Under the pieces are notes generated by a model. It searched no databases and was not told where the DNA came from. It saw only the letters and a list, made by a program, of their open reading frames with translations. Position numbers and translations under genes: made by a program. From NCBI RefSeq assembly GCF_002994745.2, contig NC_037090.1, positions 31,478,501 to 31,542,500 of the forward strand: a DNA stretch of 64,000 bases, in the 5' to 3' direction. This stretch comes from Rosa chinensis (Eukaryota; Streptophyta; Magnoliopsida; Rosales; Rosaceae). The first letter of the stretch is position 1. Every line of letters starts with the position of its first letter. Shown in pieces: positions 23,545 to 35,704 of the stretch.

Positions 23545-24229
23545 TGTTTGGCTCCAAAACCAGTCTGGTTGCAAACAGTCTCTTTTGAGCATGCGAGGGC
23601 GTGCCAGCACCGTAGGGTGCAGTCATCGGGGAGTCTCTTGACCTGACTTCTTCTCAAACGCTGTGGACGAAGAGAGCACCAACCTCATCACAAGGTTCTT
23701 TTCTATGCCTTTCGGAAAAGGACTTCTTGCCTTACGAATAAGGACTTGTGGTGTGATCTCTTCGCGTCACCGAATTGATACTTAACGTTGTAGGTTGAGC
23801 AGAACAATCACCGGGAAGTTTGGAGAAAGCACGGGTTTCCTAAAGCGTATCTTTAGCTTCGCTGGGTTGGGAGGGCGTTACCCTTGCTTCGCTAGTTTGC
23901 AACTAGGTTGCAGGTAGGTTTGCCCCGTAGAGGCTTTGATAATCTGAGAGATTGATTGATTGAAGAGTTGTATTTTTGTTTCGTCCTTGAAACCTGGTAT
24001 TTATACCCTAGGGTTTCGACCGTTCCTTGCCATAGAAGGATTATTGATTGAAGTTTCCTATTCAATCTCCGCTACTTGATTCCAATAAGGGTTCGTTTTC
24101 CTTATGGATCTCAGAATGGATGAGGCTATAACCCAAACCCAAGTAGACTTAATTTTGGGCCACAGGTATCGGCCCGCTATGCTAAATCCCCTAAAGGGAT
24201 CTTGCCAAAATTACTTTTGGGCTCAAACA
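23545..24229 (-). repeat. 3' LTR of the outer element
   Basis: The ends are TGTTTGGCTCC and GGGCTCAAACA, giving TGTTTG/CAAACA inverted tips. It is 685 bp, the complete copy of the pair. Confidence 0.85.
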
Positions 24230-24250
24230 TTGCCCCCCAGGCCCTGAGAT
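24230..24250 (-). promoter_or_regulatory. Polypurine tract of the outer element
   Basis: The minus-strand reading is atctcagggcctggggggcaa immediately before TGTTTGAGCCC. A G-rich purine run directly next to the LTR marks this as the 3' LTR of a minus-strand element. Confidence 0.6.
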
Positions 24251-24387
24251 CAGGTCCGCGAAAATGTAACTGATCGAAGGGGACTTAAACGACATGCTTA
24301 ATGAGCGAAACGAGGCCATTAATGAAGGCTCGTGTCCTTTCACTTGCAAAACGTCTTTTCGTCGCATCGTTTCTCTAGCAAAATCTC

Positions 24388-24397
24388 TTATTTAAAC
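24388..24397 (+). promoter_or_regulatory. TATA-like box for the antisense PMD gene
   Basis: The sequence ttatttaaac lies about 100 bp upstream of the PMD start codon at 24497, in the short space between the polypurine tract and the gene. Confidence 0.4.
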
Positions 24398-24703
24398 CTG
24401 CAGCCACTTCAGACCTGTCGCATCAGAAACTCTCCAGTCTCTCTTAAACCCAGAAACCTTCTTGTTCCATACTACTTCTTCACCAAAAACCCATAAATGG
24501 CTCCACCCAAGAAGATCATCATCGATCAAGAGGAGGAAATCAATGAGAAGGCTACTCACACCTGGGGAACCAACATCGGTGCCCGCTACTTTATCCACAC
24601 CACCGTTCAGAGACCTCTGTTACTCAGACTCCCAAACAATCATGCCGGACTGGGTCCTTCGCCGCGAGACTCCATCCCAGAGGATGCTCTCGTCCTCTAT
24701 GGT

Positions 24704-25219
24704 TGTTGATGCCTAAAAGTCCAGCGGTAGCTGGACCCTAGCTAACGTTGATCCGGTGGGCGGATCGATACTTGTGTTGTTCTCGAAGCTACCGTCACCT
24801 GTCAAATGAAATACAATGGGCGTCAGAGGGAGACCGCGCCGGGCGGTCTTCTGCTCTCCGATGCCTAAGTTAGTCAATGTATTTGTGTTGACACAGTAAC
24901 AGTAGGTAAGTATTGAATGCGTCATTAATGAGGAGAGAGGAGAGAACCTTTTATAGGTGAGGAAGAGGTTGATCTTCTCTTTGTTTTTGATGTGGGACTG
25001 ATATATTTCAGTTCCCAGTTTCAGAAGCTTCTGATGCCAATTTGGCGTGGCGCGTGGCGGCGCGTCGACGGTGATCTGGAGATGGTCCGACGCTGAGGCT
25101 GTAGCCTGCCTGGCGGTGTGCCTGCGTGTCATTCCTTTAGTTGGAATTAGTACCTTCGGCGGTACAATGAGCGTGGCCCATTATAGCTAATTATGTTTGC
25201 AAATGTACATGTATGTACA
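24704..25219 (-). repeat. 3' LTR of the Tat-lineage element
   Basis: The ends are TGTTGATGCC and ATGTATGTACA. A TATA box reads ctataaaagg on the minus strand (24947-24956). The 139-residue frame inside is present in both LTRs but looks incidental. Confidence 0.9.
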
Positions 25220-25236
25220 AGTCCCCCAAGTCCCCA
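25220..25236 (-). promoter_or_regulatory. Polypurine tract of the Tat-lineage element
   Basis: The minus-strand reading is ggggacttgggggact directly before TGTACATACAT, the inner end of the 3' LTR. Confidence 0.65.
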
Positions 25237-25818
25237 GTCAAGGAGGGCAATCTTGGTTGGGGAGTTGTTCGGCGGTTTGAAGCGTTTTCTTCCGCTAGAC
25301 TTGCAAGAGCATAATTAGCGTCAGTGCGTTGTCAACCGTTGGTTTTACTGAGCAAACGCTTTATACCCTTTCGGGTGGGCCCCTGCTGGGCCCCCCAGGG
25401 AGTCCCCCACTCCCCGGCGAAGATAGACCTCCGGATGGTCGGTAAATTGTTTGTTGAGGGGGAGCTGCACGGAGCAGAGGGTGTTGGGTAGCGAGCCCAA
25501 TGTGACACCCAAATGACGGGGGTCAACGTGCCTGATCAGGGCCGTCGTAGACTGTTGACTAGTCCCCGTGTCCCGTAGGGACGGTCTGACGGTAACGCCG
25601 CGTGGCGGTCGTTGTCAGTGAGGCGTGGCCTCGGGGTTCGCAGTTTGGCGGATATCCCCCCGCTAAATGTAGCAGGAAGTAGCGTCCTGTAGACGCGGCT
25701 GGTGGTATTTTGTTGAACGATATTGCGTTGAGTAAAGCACGCAGTTTGCAAGATGAAAGGGGGTTCCGCCAGAAATGTACAGCTGAAGACACCCTGCTTG
25801 CAAGATGGCCATGGAGAA

Positions 25819-26050
25819 GTTCCGCTGCCGGGGTTCCGCTCAGCGGAGACTTCCTCACTTGGAAGAGGACAAGCGAGGAGTTCCGCTGGCGGGGTTTCGC
25901 TCAGCGGAGACTTCATCGCGGAGACTTCATCGCCTGGAAGAGGACAAGGGAGAAGTTCCGCTGGCGGGGTTTCGCTCAGCGGAGACTTCATCGCTTGGAG
26001 GATGACAAGGGAGAAGTTCCGCTGGCGGGGTTTCGCTCAGCGGAGACTCG
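25819..26050. repeat. 61-bp tandem repeats with a hairpin motif in the 3' region
   Basis: Units start at about 25819, 25880, 25955 and 26016, spaced 61, 75 and 61 bp. The long one holds an extra copy of ggagacttcatcgc. Each unit carries CCGCTG...CAGCGG within gttccgctggcgggg and ttcgctcagcggag, so each can form a small stem. Tandem arrays in the 3' untranslated region are common in Tat-type elements and have seeded satellites. Confidence 0.85.
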
Positions 26051-26318
26051 GACGGTTGGTGAAGTTATCGCGGTGGTTACATCCACCAGACGCTTCGTCT
26101 GATGGTAGTAGACACGTGTCCAACCTGCAGGGGGTTAGCGTGCGGAGGCCTGTCCCCTAAGCCTGGCCGTCTGCCTGCCATAAATGATAGTAATTACGGG
26201 TTTCGCAATCGAAGCGACGCCTAGGTTAATCCGGGTATTAAGTGGAGGGCTGTGACACGTGTACGGCTGTCGTGTGATGTCGTTTTGCAGCAGACGGCGG
26301 AGGACGCGCTGATGTTGA

Positions 26319-26837
26319 CATAAAAGGGGGGGGAAAGCTAGCGAGATTTGACACTTTGGTAAAAGCTTCAAAACCACAGTCGTGTTCTTATCGCTCTACT
26401 TGTCCGAGACTGAAGAAAGAGGTTGCCGGAGCTTGGAGATATCGTTCCCGGAGAAACGGCGATAGCGGTCCCCTAGGATTACCGTGCATCATCGTATCGT
26501 AGGCTTCACCACCGAGGTTGGTTTCTGGATTTATTTTTCCTGTTTCATTGGATCTGCTACTTTATGGGTTTTGTTGTTTGTCTTTCTGGGGTGACTGCTG
26601 GTTTTGTTGGGCGTGTTCTGAGGTGTAAAATGAGATTTTGGGGGGGGGGGGGTTGAATTGCGGTTGGCCAAGCGTTAGTGGTTAGGGATTTAGATGGTCG
26701 AATCTGGGTTGAGTGCGTTTGTTCGTGTTTTGGCATTTTCTGGGTTTTTTTTTTTTTTTTTGTTCTTGATGTGCTCGGCTATAACTGATGTGAGAATAGG
26801 CTAGATCTGTGTTTGTGCTAACTGATGTGGGTTTTAG
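26319..26837 (+). promoter_or_regulatory. Promoter and leader intron of the antisense gene
   Basis: A TATA-like acataaaagg is at 26319-26328. A donor ccgag/gttggt at 26517 and an acceptor gggttttag ending at 26837 would remove a 321-bp intron, leaving the ATG at 26847 nine bases into the next exon. The donor wording equals that of the first coding intron, which supports it. The transcription start is not visible. Confidence 0.4.
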
Positions 26838-26846
26838 GGTTTTGGG

Positions 26847-29537
26847 ATGGCTAACGTCATAGAGATTTCGAGCAGTGAGGATTCCGGGTCTGACGTGTCG
26901 TTCAGCGCGGCGGATAGGATTTTTATTGACTCGTTGCGTCCGTCTGCCCATGCAGGAACCTCACTGCCAGAACCACTAGAAGTTGAGCCGCTACAGACCA
27001 TCCCCTGGGAGGTAGCAATGGGTCGTGGTTCGCGTCCAGAGAGCTCTAGGGCGGGTGAGTCCGCTGCTGCCAACGCTAGGCGCGACGAGCGTTTGGCGAG
27101 TAATAGCGCTGCTAGCGGCTCCGGTGGAGAAGAAGAAGTAGCGGGTGGGAATGCTGAGTCGGCGTGGTTTCTATCTGATGGCACCGCCGTCGACGAGGCA
27201 GGAGGGCGGATGGACGCCGCTGCCGTTAACCGAATGAAGCAGACGTTCCGGTTGCCGGGCTCGGTAAAGCTGCGCCCGCCGACAGCGGATGAGAAGGCCT
27301 CGATTCTCCCAGCCGGATTTGCTGCCGTTCATGAGGCGATATTCCGCCAAGGAGTGACATTCCCGCTGGTGCCCAATCTCCAAATCCTGGTGTGCGAATT
27401 TGGCCTTGCCCTTGGTCAGATTTGCCCCAACATGTGGCGGTTGATGTTGGCCATGAACTCACTCTGGCGGTTGTCCGGGTGCGAGGGGCCTACTGTGGCG
27501 GAAGTGCTTCACTTCTACGAGCTGGTGTACGTGAAGCGCCGGGGTTGCAAAGGGCAAGTGAACTTGAGCCTCCGGCAGGGAGCCCCCAAGCTGATCGAAA
27601 ATCTAAGGGACTCAATGTCCTACTGGCGGGGGACATTATGCGTCGCCACAGAGGGTTGGGAGTATCACGCCAGGTCGAACGAGGAAGGGCCGACATTTAG
27701 GATTAAGTGGGAGTTCCAACCCATTCGAGGTTGGTAACCGGTTTCCGCTGAACGTAGTTGGCGGGTTTATGTATTTGCATTTGTAGTCTCACTAACGATT
27801 ACCGTTTTTGTGCAGCGGGACTGCGGTACACGCTAACTCGCGAAGAAGAGTGCCGCGTAGCGAGGATCAGAGGTTGCTGGCGGAACCGCAACTTGCTAGA
27901 CTTCCGACTTCTGACCGGTTGGGAATTGCTGGTCGACCAGCGGCTAACGCGTTCCATTGGTGAGAAACCTCCGCCAGACCGTTTTCCTTTTTTCTTTTTT
28001 TTCTTTTTTTTTGGAAGTGTGATCTGGACTGATGAAAATTTTTTTTTTAGAGACTCCGCCGGGTAACAAATCAAGTCGCGACGCTTTCGAAAAGGCCATG
28101 GACCGCGCGGAGATAGACGACTTTCTGGAGGCCATGTACGCCGAGGGGCTGGCGGCTCAGCAGATGCTGGTGAACCCCGAGACACTGGCACTGAGTCAGT
28201 CCGAGGTTCCTGTGGTGCTGCCTATGCCGCATCAGTCCCATCTTGGTGAGGATGGTCTGCCAGTAGTGCAGACGGGGACCCAAGCGGCTGGCGGGGAGAG
28301 GGGAAGCGTTGCGGCGGGGCAACAGAAGGAGCGGATGCCTGCTCAGAGGCGTGGCCCTCAAAAGGGGAAGGTGGTGCAACCGGCGGAGCCGCCAGTGAGG
28401 GTGACGAAGACCGCCGCTGCGAACCAAAGGGCGCTGGAGAGAAAACGCCGGAAGGTTGACTCTCCTGACGAGGAAGAGGAGGAGGTTGAGGTCATCGGGG
28501 CCCGCCGACAGAAGAAGGCCCGCCAAGCTCCCTCGAAAACTGTTGCAGTGGAGGGGGAGGCGCCCGCCGTTAGTGATCTGGACTCGTTTGCCGAGTACGC
28601 TGCGTTCATGACAGATGGTGAGCGGGAGTTCCTCTTCCATCTATGCGAACGGCTAGGGTTCGGCGGCCTAGCGGGTATCTCGCGCCCTACGGCAATTGAC
28701 CAATCCCCCTTCAGCTCGGCGTTTGGTCAAATATCGGCGGGACTGCACGACATGTTCGTGGCGGCGTCGAAGCGGCCCCTGATTGAGGGGGAGTTCAGGG
28801 ATGAAATCCAAGGTCTCCAGGGGGAGTTGGCGGAGGCGAATGAGAAGCTGGCGGAGGCGGAGCGGGGGTTTGCCAAGGCGGAATGTGACTATGCCGACGT
28901 CCGCGGTAAGCTCGACGTAGCCATTGAGCGGGACTTGGAGAGGAATGAATATGTCTCCAAGTTGGAGCAAGATATCGTCCTGCTGCAGGAGCGGATAGCC
29001 GCCAAGGATAAAAAACTTATTATTGTGCAGCGGGAGTCCGCCGAGAGAATGGCTGAAGTGAAGCGGCTGGGGGGTGAGGTTACCCGGCTGAGGGCTGAAG
29101 GGAGTACCGCCGCGGCCGCCGCCGTTGAGGCGTTCAAGCAGTCGGCGGAGTTTAAGAAGGCAATGACCGAATCGGCGAAGGCTGGGGCCCGAGCAAATAT
29201 AGATATGCTGAAGCGGAAGGGCGCCATTGACTTCGCCAAAGCGTCACAGCCTGACCCGCCGCCTGCTAAGAGTATCCCGCCGGAGACAGACGTGCCTGCC
29301 CCAGCCGGAGGTGCCTGCTCTGGCAGCGGAGAAAGTGGCGCTCATCCGGCGGAAGGGTCCCAGCAGACTCCCCACCCCACCCCGTCGGAGGTGTCACGTG
29401 CCGAATTCCTGGAGGCACACACCCGGGCGGATGGTACCATGGAGACCCCCAGTCCGACGGTGCGAGGGTCAGACCAAGCTAGTCGATCGATCGTGCCGCC
29501 GCCCGCCGAAGCAGAAAATGTTGAAGGCAACCCATGA
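26847..29537 (+). CDS. Antisense gene of the Tat-lineage element (gypsy-type PF04195-like domain plus coiled coil)
   Basis: Three exons join in frame: 26847-27729, 27816-27959 and 28051-29537. Both introns are GT/AG and interrupt after the first codon base. Together they give 837 residues without a stop. The N-terminus is acidic and Ser-rich (MANVIEISSSEDSGSD). Residues about 130-350 contain FRLPGSVKLRPPT, GVTFPLVPNLQILV, LALGQICPNMWRLMLAMNSLW and LRYTLTREEE, resembling the putative gypsy-type transposon domain found in antisense ORFs of plant gypsy elements. A basic linker (ERKRRKVDSPDEEEEE, a nuclear-localisation candidate) precedes a coiled coil (LQGELAEANEKLAEAERGF to EVTRLRAEG) and a Pro-rich tail. 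Function is unknown. It is intact while the sense genes are broken, and transcription would run into integrase. Confidence 0.7.
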
Positions 29538-29629
29538 AGCCGGCCGAGGCCCCTGGAGACTTTCCTACCTGTTTTTTTTTGTTTTGTGGCCGCTGAGTCA
29601 CGACAGCTTGTAAAGAATATTGAAAGTGA

Positions 29630-29635
29630 AATAAA
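29630..29635 (+). terminator. Polyadenylation signal after the antisense gene
   Basis: AATAAA lies 93 bases past the stop codon, preceded by T-rich sequence. It is about 320 bp before the end of the convergent integrase frame. Confidence 0.5.
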
Positions 29636-29956
29636 TTTCTGAATTGGTTTGCCATGATGTGTTTGCAAGTGCTAGTGTTTTGAGTTATATATACTTCTGT
29701 CGATCAATGAAACATTAAAGGAATTAAGATTGGTCCAAGTGCACCACGTAGCGGACGAAGTCCACCGACGATTGCTGGCGTTGCCAGCTGCCCTCAGTGC
29801 TAGACTTGGTAACAATGGTTTGAATAATTCCTCGTTTCATTGATAGCTGACGGATCAGTGTACAACAGTGGGGTAGTACCCGTTGGGTAGCTTCCCTTAG
29901 CTAAATATTTGAACAAAAATTTAGCTAAGTCAAGATGCTCTTGGGTAGCGGTTTGA

Positions 29957-31046
29957 CTATTTGTAGTAATACCGAAGGTGTTCAGTATTCCAAGGGTGGG
30001 TCGACGTGACGCCGTCCTTGTCCATTAAGTAGAAGGTGCCTGGGCTAACGACTTCCACGATTTTGTATGGGCCTTCCCATGTTGGGCGGAGTTTTGTTGG
30101 TGGCGGGATGACTTCCTTCATTACCCAGTCCCCCAGTTGGAGGTTCCGGGCCTTGACTCTGGCGTTATAGAAACGCGATATCCGTTGTTTGTTTTGCAAG
30201 TTATGCAGATGGGCCTTGTATCTTCTTTCTTCTAGGAGATCCCTGTCCAAGTTGACGCCGTCGTTGTTGGTCTCTGGGCCGTAGCCTTCGACCCTAGCGG
30301 TAGGATGAGTTACCTCCATAGGAAGGACCGCCTCTGTGCCGAACATCATACAAAAAGGAGTTTCGCCGGTGGCGGTAGATGGGGTTGTCCGGATGGCCCA
30401 TAGGACCTCTGGAAGTTTTTCTGCCCACAAACCCTTGGCGTCGTCGAGCTTCTTTTTTAGCAGCTTCTTGATTATCTTGTTTGCTGCTTCAACCTGGCCG
30501 TTGGTTTGGGGATGGGCGACAGATGCAAAACTTAACTTGGTGCCCAGGTTGGCGGCAAATGAGATGAGTTCCTTATTGTTGAATTGTGTGCCGTTGTCTG
30601 TAATGATTGTATGTGGGACACCATAGCGGCAGTAAATATTCTTCCAAAGGAAGCGAATTACCTTTGCGGTAGTTATTGCCGTCAGTGGCTCCGCCTCTAT
30701 CCACTTACTGTTGTAATCTATGGCAACAATGATGTATTTGAACTGACCCTTGGCGGTTTGGAACTTTCCCATCAAATCCAGGCCCCACTGACAGTGGTTC
30801 CGCCGGTGCGTGGGGGAGATCTGCAAACTATTGGCATTTGTGGCAAGACCTCGAAATCCGCCGGGCGTCATCACCAAGTGTGGGCCAGAAGTAGCCTTGT
30901 CGCATTGTGCGGTTGGCCAAGGATCTGGCGCCCGAGTGGTTTCCACATTCTCCGCCGTGGATTTGTGCTAGGACGGCCTTTCCCTCTTCTGGGGTTAGGC
31001 AACGGAGGTTGGGATGGGTGAATCCCTAGCGGTAAAGCTTGCCATC
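29957..31046 (-). pseudogene. Integrase of the Tat-lineage element, broken
   Basis: The zinc-binding N-terminal part is readable upstream (IHGGECGNHSGARSL, GYFWP, SCHKCQ) but is crossed by TAG codons at 31028-31026 and 30830-30828 and by a small out-of-frame deletion before QWGLDLMGKF. The catalytic core is open from 30946: VAIDYNSKWIEAEPL (first Asp), IITDNGTQF (second Asp) and NGQVEAANK (Glu). The C-terminal part ends at 29957 with EVVSPGTFYLMDKDG and NTEHLRYYYK. Integrases insert the DNA copy into chromosomes; this one lacks a continuous frame. Confidence 0.85.
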
Positions 31047-33587
31047 CTAGATGTTGTAGCGGGTTGCCCTGCGTTTGAGCTGTCTTGCGTGGACTTTATC
31101 TTCTGGCAATGTGCCGCTGCGCTTGTATGCAATGATTTCGTCCATCCAGCTGGGATTGACCTGAATGTTGAAAATCTCCGCCAGGGTCTTTGTGATACTT
31201 GGCTTGTCAAGGTATTCCACCCTTGTGTCCGCTAGACTCTGATGTGGTTGGGCGGTTGCCAGTCTCGCCAGTGAATCAGCCTTAGCGTTCTTCTCCCTGG
31301 GGATCTGTGTGATGGTGTGAAATTTGAACCTTTTTAGCAACGTTTTGACGTACCCCAAATATGCCGCCAACTGCTGGTCCTTGGCTTGGAAGCTGTCGTT
31401 GACTTGGTTAACGACTAGTTGCGAGTCGCTGAATATGTTGACGCTGTCAGCTCCTGAGTCAATGGCGAGGAGTAGGCCGGCGATAAGTGCCTTGTACTCT
31501 GCCTTGTTGTTTGAAGCTTTGAAGTTGAACTTCAACGCGTACTCCGCGTTCAGTCCCCCGAGTCCCGTTAAGATGACTCCGGCGCCGCTGGCCTTGGCGC
31601 AGGCGGAGCCGTCCACATGCAGGTTCCAATCTGACTCTGGGGGAGTTGCCTCTTCACCGTTTACTATTTCTGTTCCGAGCTCCGTTTGAGTACCGGGTTC
31701 CGGCTGACGCTCAGTAAGCTCAGCGATGAAGTCCGCCACTGCCTGGCCCTTCATGGCGGTTCTTGGCTTGTATTCTATGTCGAATTCGCTGAGCTCAATG
31801 GCCCACTTACTGAGGCGCCCCGAGTGTTCAGGGTTCTGCATCACTTGCCTCAGCGGCTGATTGGTTAACACATGGATCGTGTGAGCCTGGAAGTACTGCC
31901 GGAGGCGTCTGGCGACAACGATAAGTGCGAGGGCCAGCTGCTCCAACGGTGAATATCTTGTTTCTGCTCCGTTCATGCCTCTGCCGGAGTAGAACACGGG
32001 GAGCTCATCCTGGCCCTCCCGTCGGACAATGGCGCAACTTATCGCTGTTGCCGAGACCGCTAGATAGATGAACAGTGTTTCTCCTTGCACAGGGACAGAA
32101 AGGAGAGGGACTGCCGCCAGGTATTCCTTTAGGCTCTGGAATGCCGCCTGACACTCTGGGTTCCAGTCTATGACCTTCTTGTGAGTTGTTTTGAGGAGTT
32201 TGAAGAATGGGGCACACTTATCAGTGAGTCGAGAGATGAATCGAGAAAGGGCGGTTAACTTGCCCTGGAGGCACTGGACGTCCACCTTATACTCGGGGTT
32301 CGCCAGGTTAAGGATGGCATGTACCTTATCCGGGTTAGCCTCGATACCTCGCTCGCTGACGATGTAGCCGAGAAATTTGCTAGCGGTGACTGCAAAGAAA
32401 CATTTTTCTGGGTTGAGGCGCATATTATAGGCCAGGAGGATGGTTACTATGATCCTAAGGTTTGCCACATGTCCACTGGCCTTTATGCTCTTAACTAGCA
32501 TGTCGTCCACGTAGACCTCGATGATTTTTCCCAGATGCTCAGCGAACATGGCGTTCATCAACCGCTGGTACGTTGCGCCGGCGTTCTTCAGACCGAAAGG
32601 CATGACATTGTAGTAGTAGAGGCCTTTATCGGTGGTGAAGGTAGTGCATTCCTGGTCGCTGGGGTGCATCTTGATCTGATTGTACCCGGAGAAAGCGTCC
32701 ATCATGCTGAGGAGCTCGTGTCCGGCAGTTGAATCAACTAGCTGATCGATACGAGGTAGCGGGAAGCTATCCTTTGGGCATGCCTTGTTGAGATTTTTGA
32801 AGTCGACGCACATCCGCCACTTGCCGCTGGGCTTTTTGACCATTACCAAATTTGAGATCCACTGGGGATAGATGACTTGGCGGATGAATCCAATGTTCCG
32901 TAGTTTGGCGACCTCCTCTCTGATTGCCCGGTATTTTTCCTCATCAAAGGCCCTCCGCTTCTGTTTGATAGGATAAAAGGAGGGCTTGATGGTCAGTTTA
33001 TGAGTGATAATTTCAGGGGAGATACCTGGCATGTCCGCGTAGGACCATGCGAAGACGGCGGTGTTATCACGTAGGAACTGAGTGAGTTCTGCCTCTACCT
33101 CTGGATCTAGTTGGGCGCCTATGCGAACTGTCCGGTCAGGGTGTTCGTCTGAGATGCAGACAACTTTCAACGACGTGTCCGGGTTGACCGGTTCCTTCTT
33201 TACATATTTCTTCTCCTCATCTCTAGGATCCTCAAAGATGTTTGGTGGTGGTGCCTCGTTACCCACCGTCAGAATCTCATGGCGGCGTGTTGACCGCGCT
33301 ATAGTCGTTGAATAACATTCTCGTGCCAGCTGCTGGCTTCCCCTCACACAGCCCGTGCCGTTGGGTGTGGGGAACTTCATGAGAAGCATGTACCCGGCAA
33401 TGATGCACTTGAGCTTGTTAAGCGCTGGTCGACCAATGATGGCGTTGTACGAACTGAAACAGTCGACAATAATGAACTCTGTATGCACCTCCGCCATGCA
33501 CGGACTAGTGCCAATAACCAAGCGCATGTAATCCGACCCTAGCGGTTGTGTGACGTCACCGGAAAAGCTGAGCAGTGGCTCGTGATC
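31047..33587 (-). pseudogene. Reverse transcriptase, RNase H and second RNase H of the Tat-lineage element
   Basis: The frame is open from just after the stop at 33588-33590 to the TAG at 31047-31049. Order: end of the protease (PLLSFSG, YNAIIGRPALN), linker (FAWSYADMPGI), RT with WRMCVDFKNLNKACPKD, FGLKNAGATYQRLMN and the YVDDML catalytic motif, connection, RNase H (LFIYLAVSATAISCAIVR), and an archaeal-type RNase H starting LHVDGSACAKASGAGVIL with KAEYKALIAGL, IFSDSQLVV and KADSLARLA. These copy element RNA into DNA and remove the RNA. The domains look complete, but with stops at both ends they could only be made by readthrough. Confidence 0.9.
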
Positions 33588-35651
33588 CTAGAGTAGTTTT
33601 TTGTTCCGCTTGAGATGGTCGTAGCAGCCGCTGAAGATGACGTTGACAGCGGACCCGCTATCCACCAAGATTCTCCCCACCGAGAATTTGCGAAGAACGA
33701 CATCAACCAAGAATGGGTCGTCATGGGGTAAATGGACTCCGCGCTCCTCCTCCTCTGAGAAGGTAATAGGTTCCCAACCTGATCTTGGGAGTTTGGCGGA
33801 TCTTTCGTAGCGGATGTTGCAGACTTCCTTCGGATGATTAGCGTGTGCATAGCGCTTTCTTGCCCTGTGGGACATGTTGGTGATTGGAGCACCGCCATCG
33901 ATGGTGTTGATGCGGCCCAAGGTCTCGACGTTGGCGATTACTGGTGGTGGTTGGCGCACCCTGAACTGTTCCAACTTGCCGTCACGGTATAAGGTCTCAA
34001 CGGCCGTTTTGAGAGCATTGCAGCTGTTGGTATTGTGGCCGCTGTCTTCGTGGTACTTGCACCACGTACCGGTGTTCCTGGGTTTGCCCGTTTTTGGGTA
34101 CTTTGGAGGGGGTGGCGGTGGGATCTGATCCTTGCACTGATTGTAGATGTCTTCATACGAGGCCGTTAGGACCGTGAAAACTGCATACCGCTGCGAGGAC
34201 TCCGCCTGCTTGTTGCGGTTATCCCCATGGGTTGGGCGGTTTCCCCTGTTGTAATGCTGGTCCTTCTGCTTCTTGTTCTGGTGGTGGCCCTGCTGCCACT
34301 CTCTTTTCTTGTCAGTTGGTGGTGCTGAGGGGTTCTTGTTAGCGGTTTCCTGGTGACCGGAGGATGGCTGTGTTGACTTTGTTGGCGTTACTGGTGGTGG
34401 TGGGGTTTCTCCATATGTGATGAATTCCGCCTGAGCGTGAATGACCGCCTCACTCATGACGTGGTCATACGTCGCATTGGGATGATTGTAGTTGAGGTGA
34501 TAGAGGAACGGTCCCTTGAGAAGTCCCTTTCTGAAGGCCGCTGATGCCATAGTTTTGTCTAGGTCGCGGCACTGAGACGCTGCCGCCCGCCACCTTGTGA
34601 CGAAGGCCTTCAGTGATTCGTCCTCCCCCTGCTTAACGCTGAATAGCTGACTCGTCTTGTGATGACCGGCGGACAATAAGATGAAGCGGGAGAAGAAAGC
34701 GTGTGATAGTGCATGGAATGAGCCGACAGACCCCGGCGGGCACTCAAAGAACCAGTTCATTGCCTCGCCATCCAACGTTTCGCTGAACAAGTGGCACAGG
34801 GTGGCGTCGTCGAACCCCTTGTTGTTGGTGACCTTCTTGAAGGTGTCCATGTGGACGAAGGGGTCGGACATTCCGCCGAAATGCGACATCTTTGGGGTTT
34901 TTGCATGTGCCGGTCTGACAGCCCGCAGAATTGCAGCGGAGAAGGGTCCCGGTCTGGAAGTGAAGAGCGGATTCCGAGTTGGTGCTGGGACGCCCGATTC
35001 CGCCCGGATCAACCTCTGCTCCAGTTGGTGCATCCTTTCCAATATCTGGGCGGTTGCATCGCCGGCGGAATCGGCCTGAATGTCCCGCTGGGATGGCCTG
35101 CGCCCTGGCATAGGCAGATTGCCTTCCGTCCTTGCCCTGGCTCCCGAGCGGTTGGTGTGCGGGAGTGATTCCGCCACTTGCTCCAGCAATAGTTGAGGTA
35201 TGGGCGGTGGTCCTATTCCCAACAATTCAGGTGGGTTCAACGGTACCTGCATCTGTATGGCCGGCCCTGGTACCAATGTGCCGGTGCTGGGTCGACTATG
35301 CCTGGTGCTATGTGACTGCCCGCTCTGCGCTGGGCGGGCGGTGGCCGCCAGCGTCCTTTTCAGTTCCTCAAAACGTTCCATAAGCGTAGCCACCTGTCTT
35401 TAGGCTTCGGCCTTTTCCTTGCGCTCCTCCTCGCGTTCCCTGTTTGCCTTATGGAGATCCGCTAGTGCTAGCTCGTACATAGTGACGAGGTCTTGGCCCG
35501 GCGGGCGACTGCCGCTTGGATCTACCTCACCACTGGGGTTGACCGGGGTTGTGAATAATGCGCAGTTAACGCCCACCGCTGGGTCGGAGGATTGGGGGAT
35601 GGAGGGATGGTCTGCCCGCTCTTCAGCGTTTCCCCCGCTACCGTTAGTCAT
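33588..35651 (-). pseudogene. Gag and protease of the Tat-lineage element, with stops
   Basis: The frame opens at 35651 (MTNGSGGNAEE) just after the primer-binding site. It runs through a coiled coil broken by TAA at 35402-35400 and continues in the same frame. The capsid-like domain includes FVHMDTFKKVTNN, LFSETLDGEAMNWFFECPP and FVTRWRAAASQC. A Pro/Gln/Lys-rich region and a zinc-knuckle-like WCKYHEDSGHNTNSC follow. The protease active site is RILVDSGSAVNVI, intact. A TAG at 33590-33588 then cuts the protease in half, before its FSGD flap. Gag would package the RNA; neither product is complete. Confidence 0.85.
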
Positions 35652-35682
35652 GGTGAGTGTGGTGGGATGGCCTTTTGTTCAA

Positions 35683-35703
35683 GGGTTCCCACAGACGGCG
35701 CCA
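35683..35703 (-). promoter_or_regulatory. Primer-binding site of the Tat-lineage element
   Basis: The minus-strand reading is TGGCGCCGTCTGTGGGAACC, one base from the LTR. It is the usual TGGCGCC type of plant gypsy elements. Confidence 0.75.
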
Positions 35704-35704
35704 A

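Noticed and set aside
24713..25132. 139-codon minus-strand frame, repeated at 35714-36133
   Set aside because: It lies wholly inside the LTRs, spans the TATA box and matches no family; it is repeated only because LTRs are repeated.
25536..26160. Overlapping frames of 66-151 codons on both strands
   Set aside because: They arise from the 61-bp tandem repeats, which lack stops in several frames.
30336..33315. Plus-strand frames of 60-145 codons over pol
   Set aside because: They are shadows of the RT and integrase frames.
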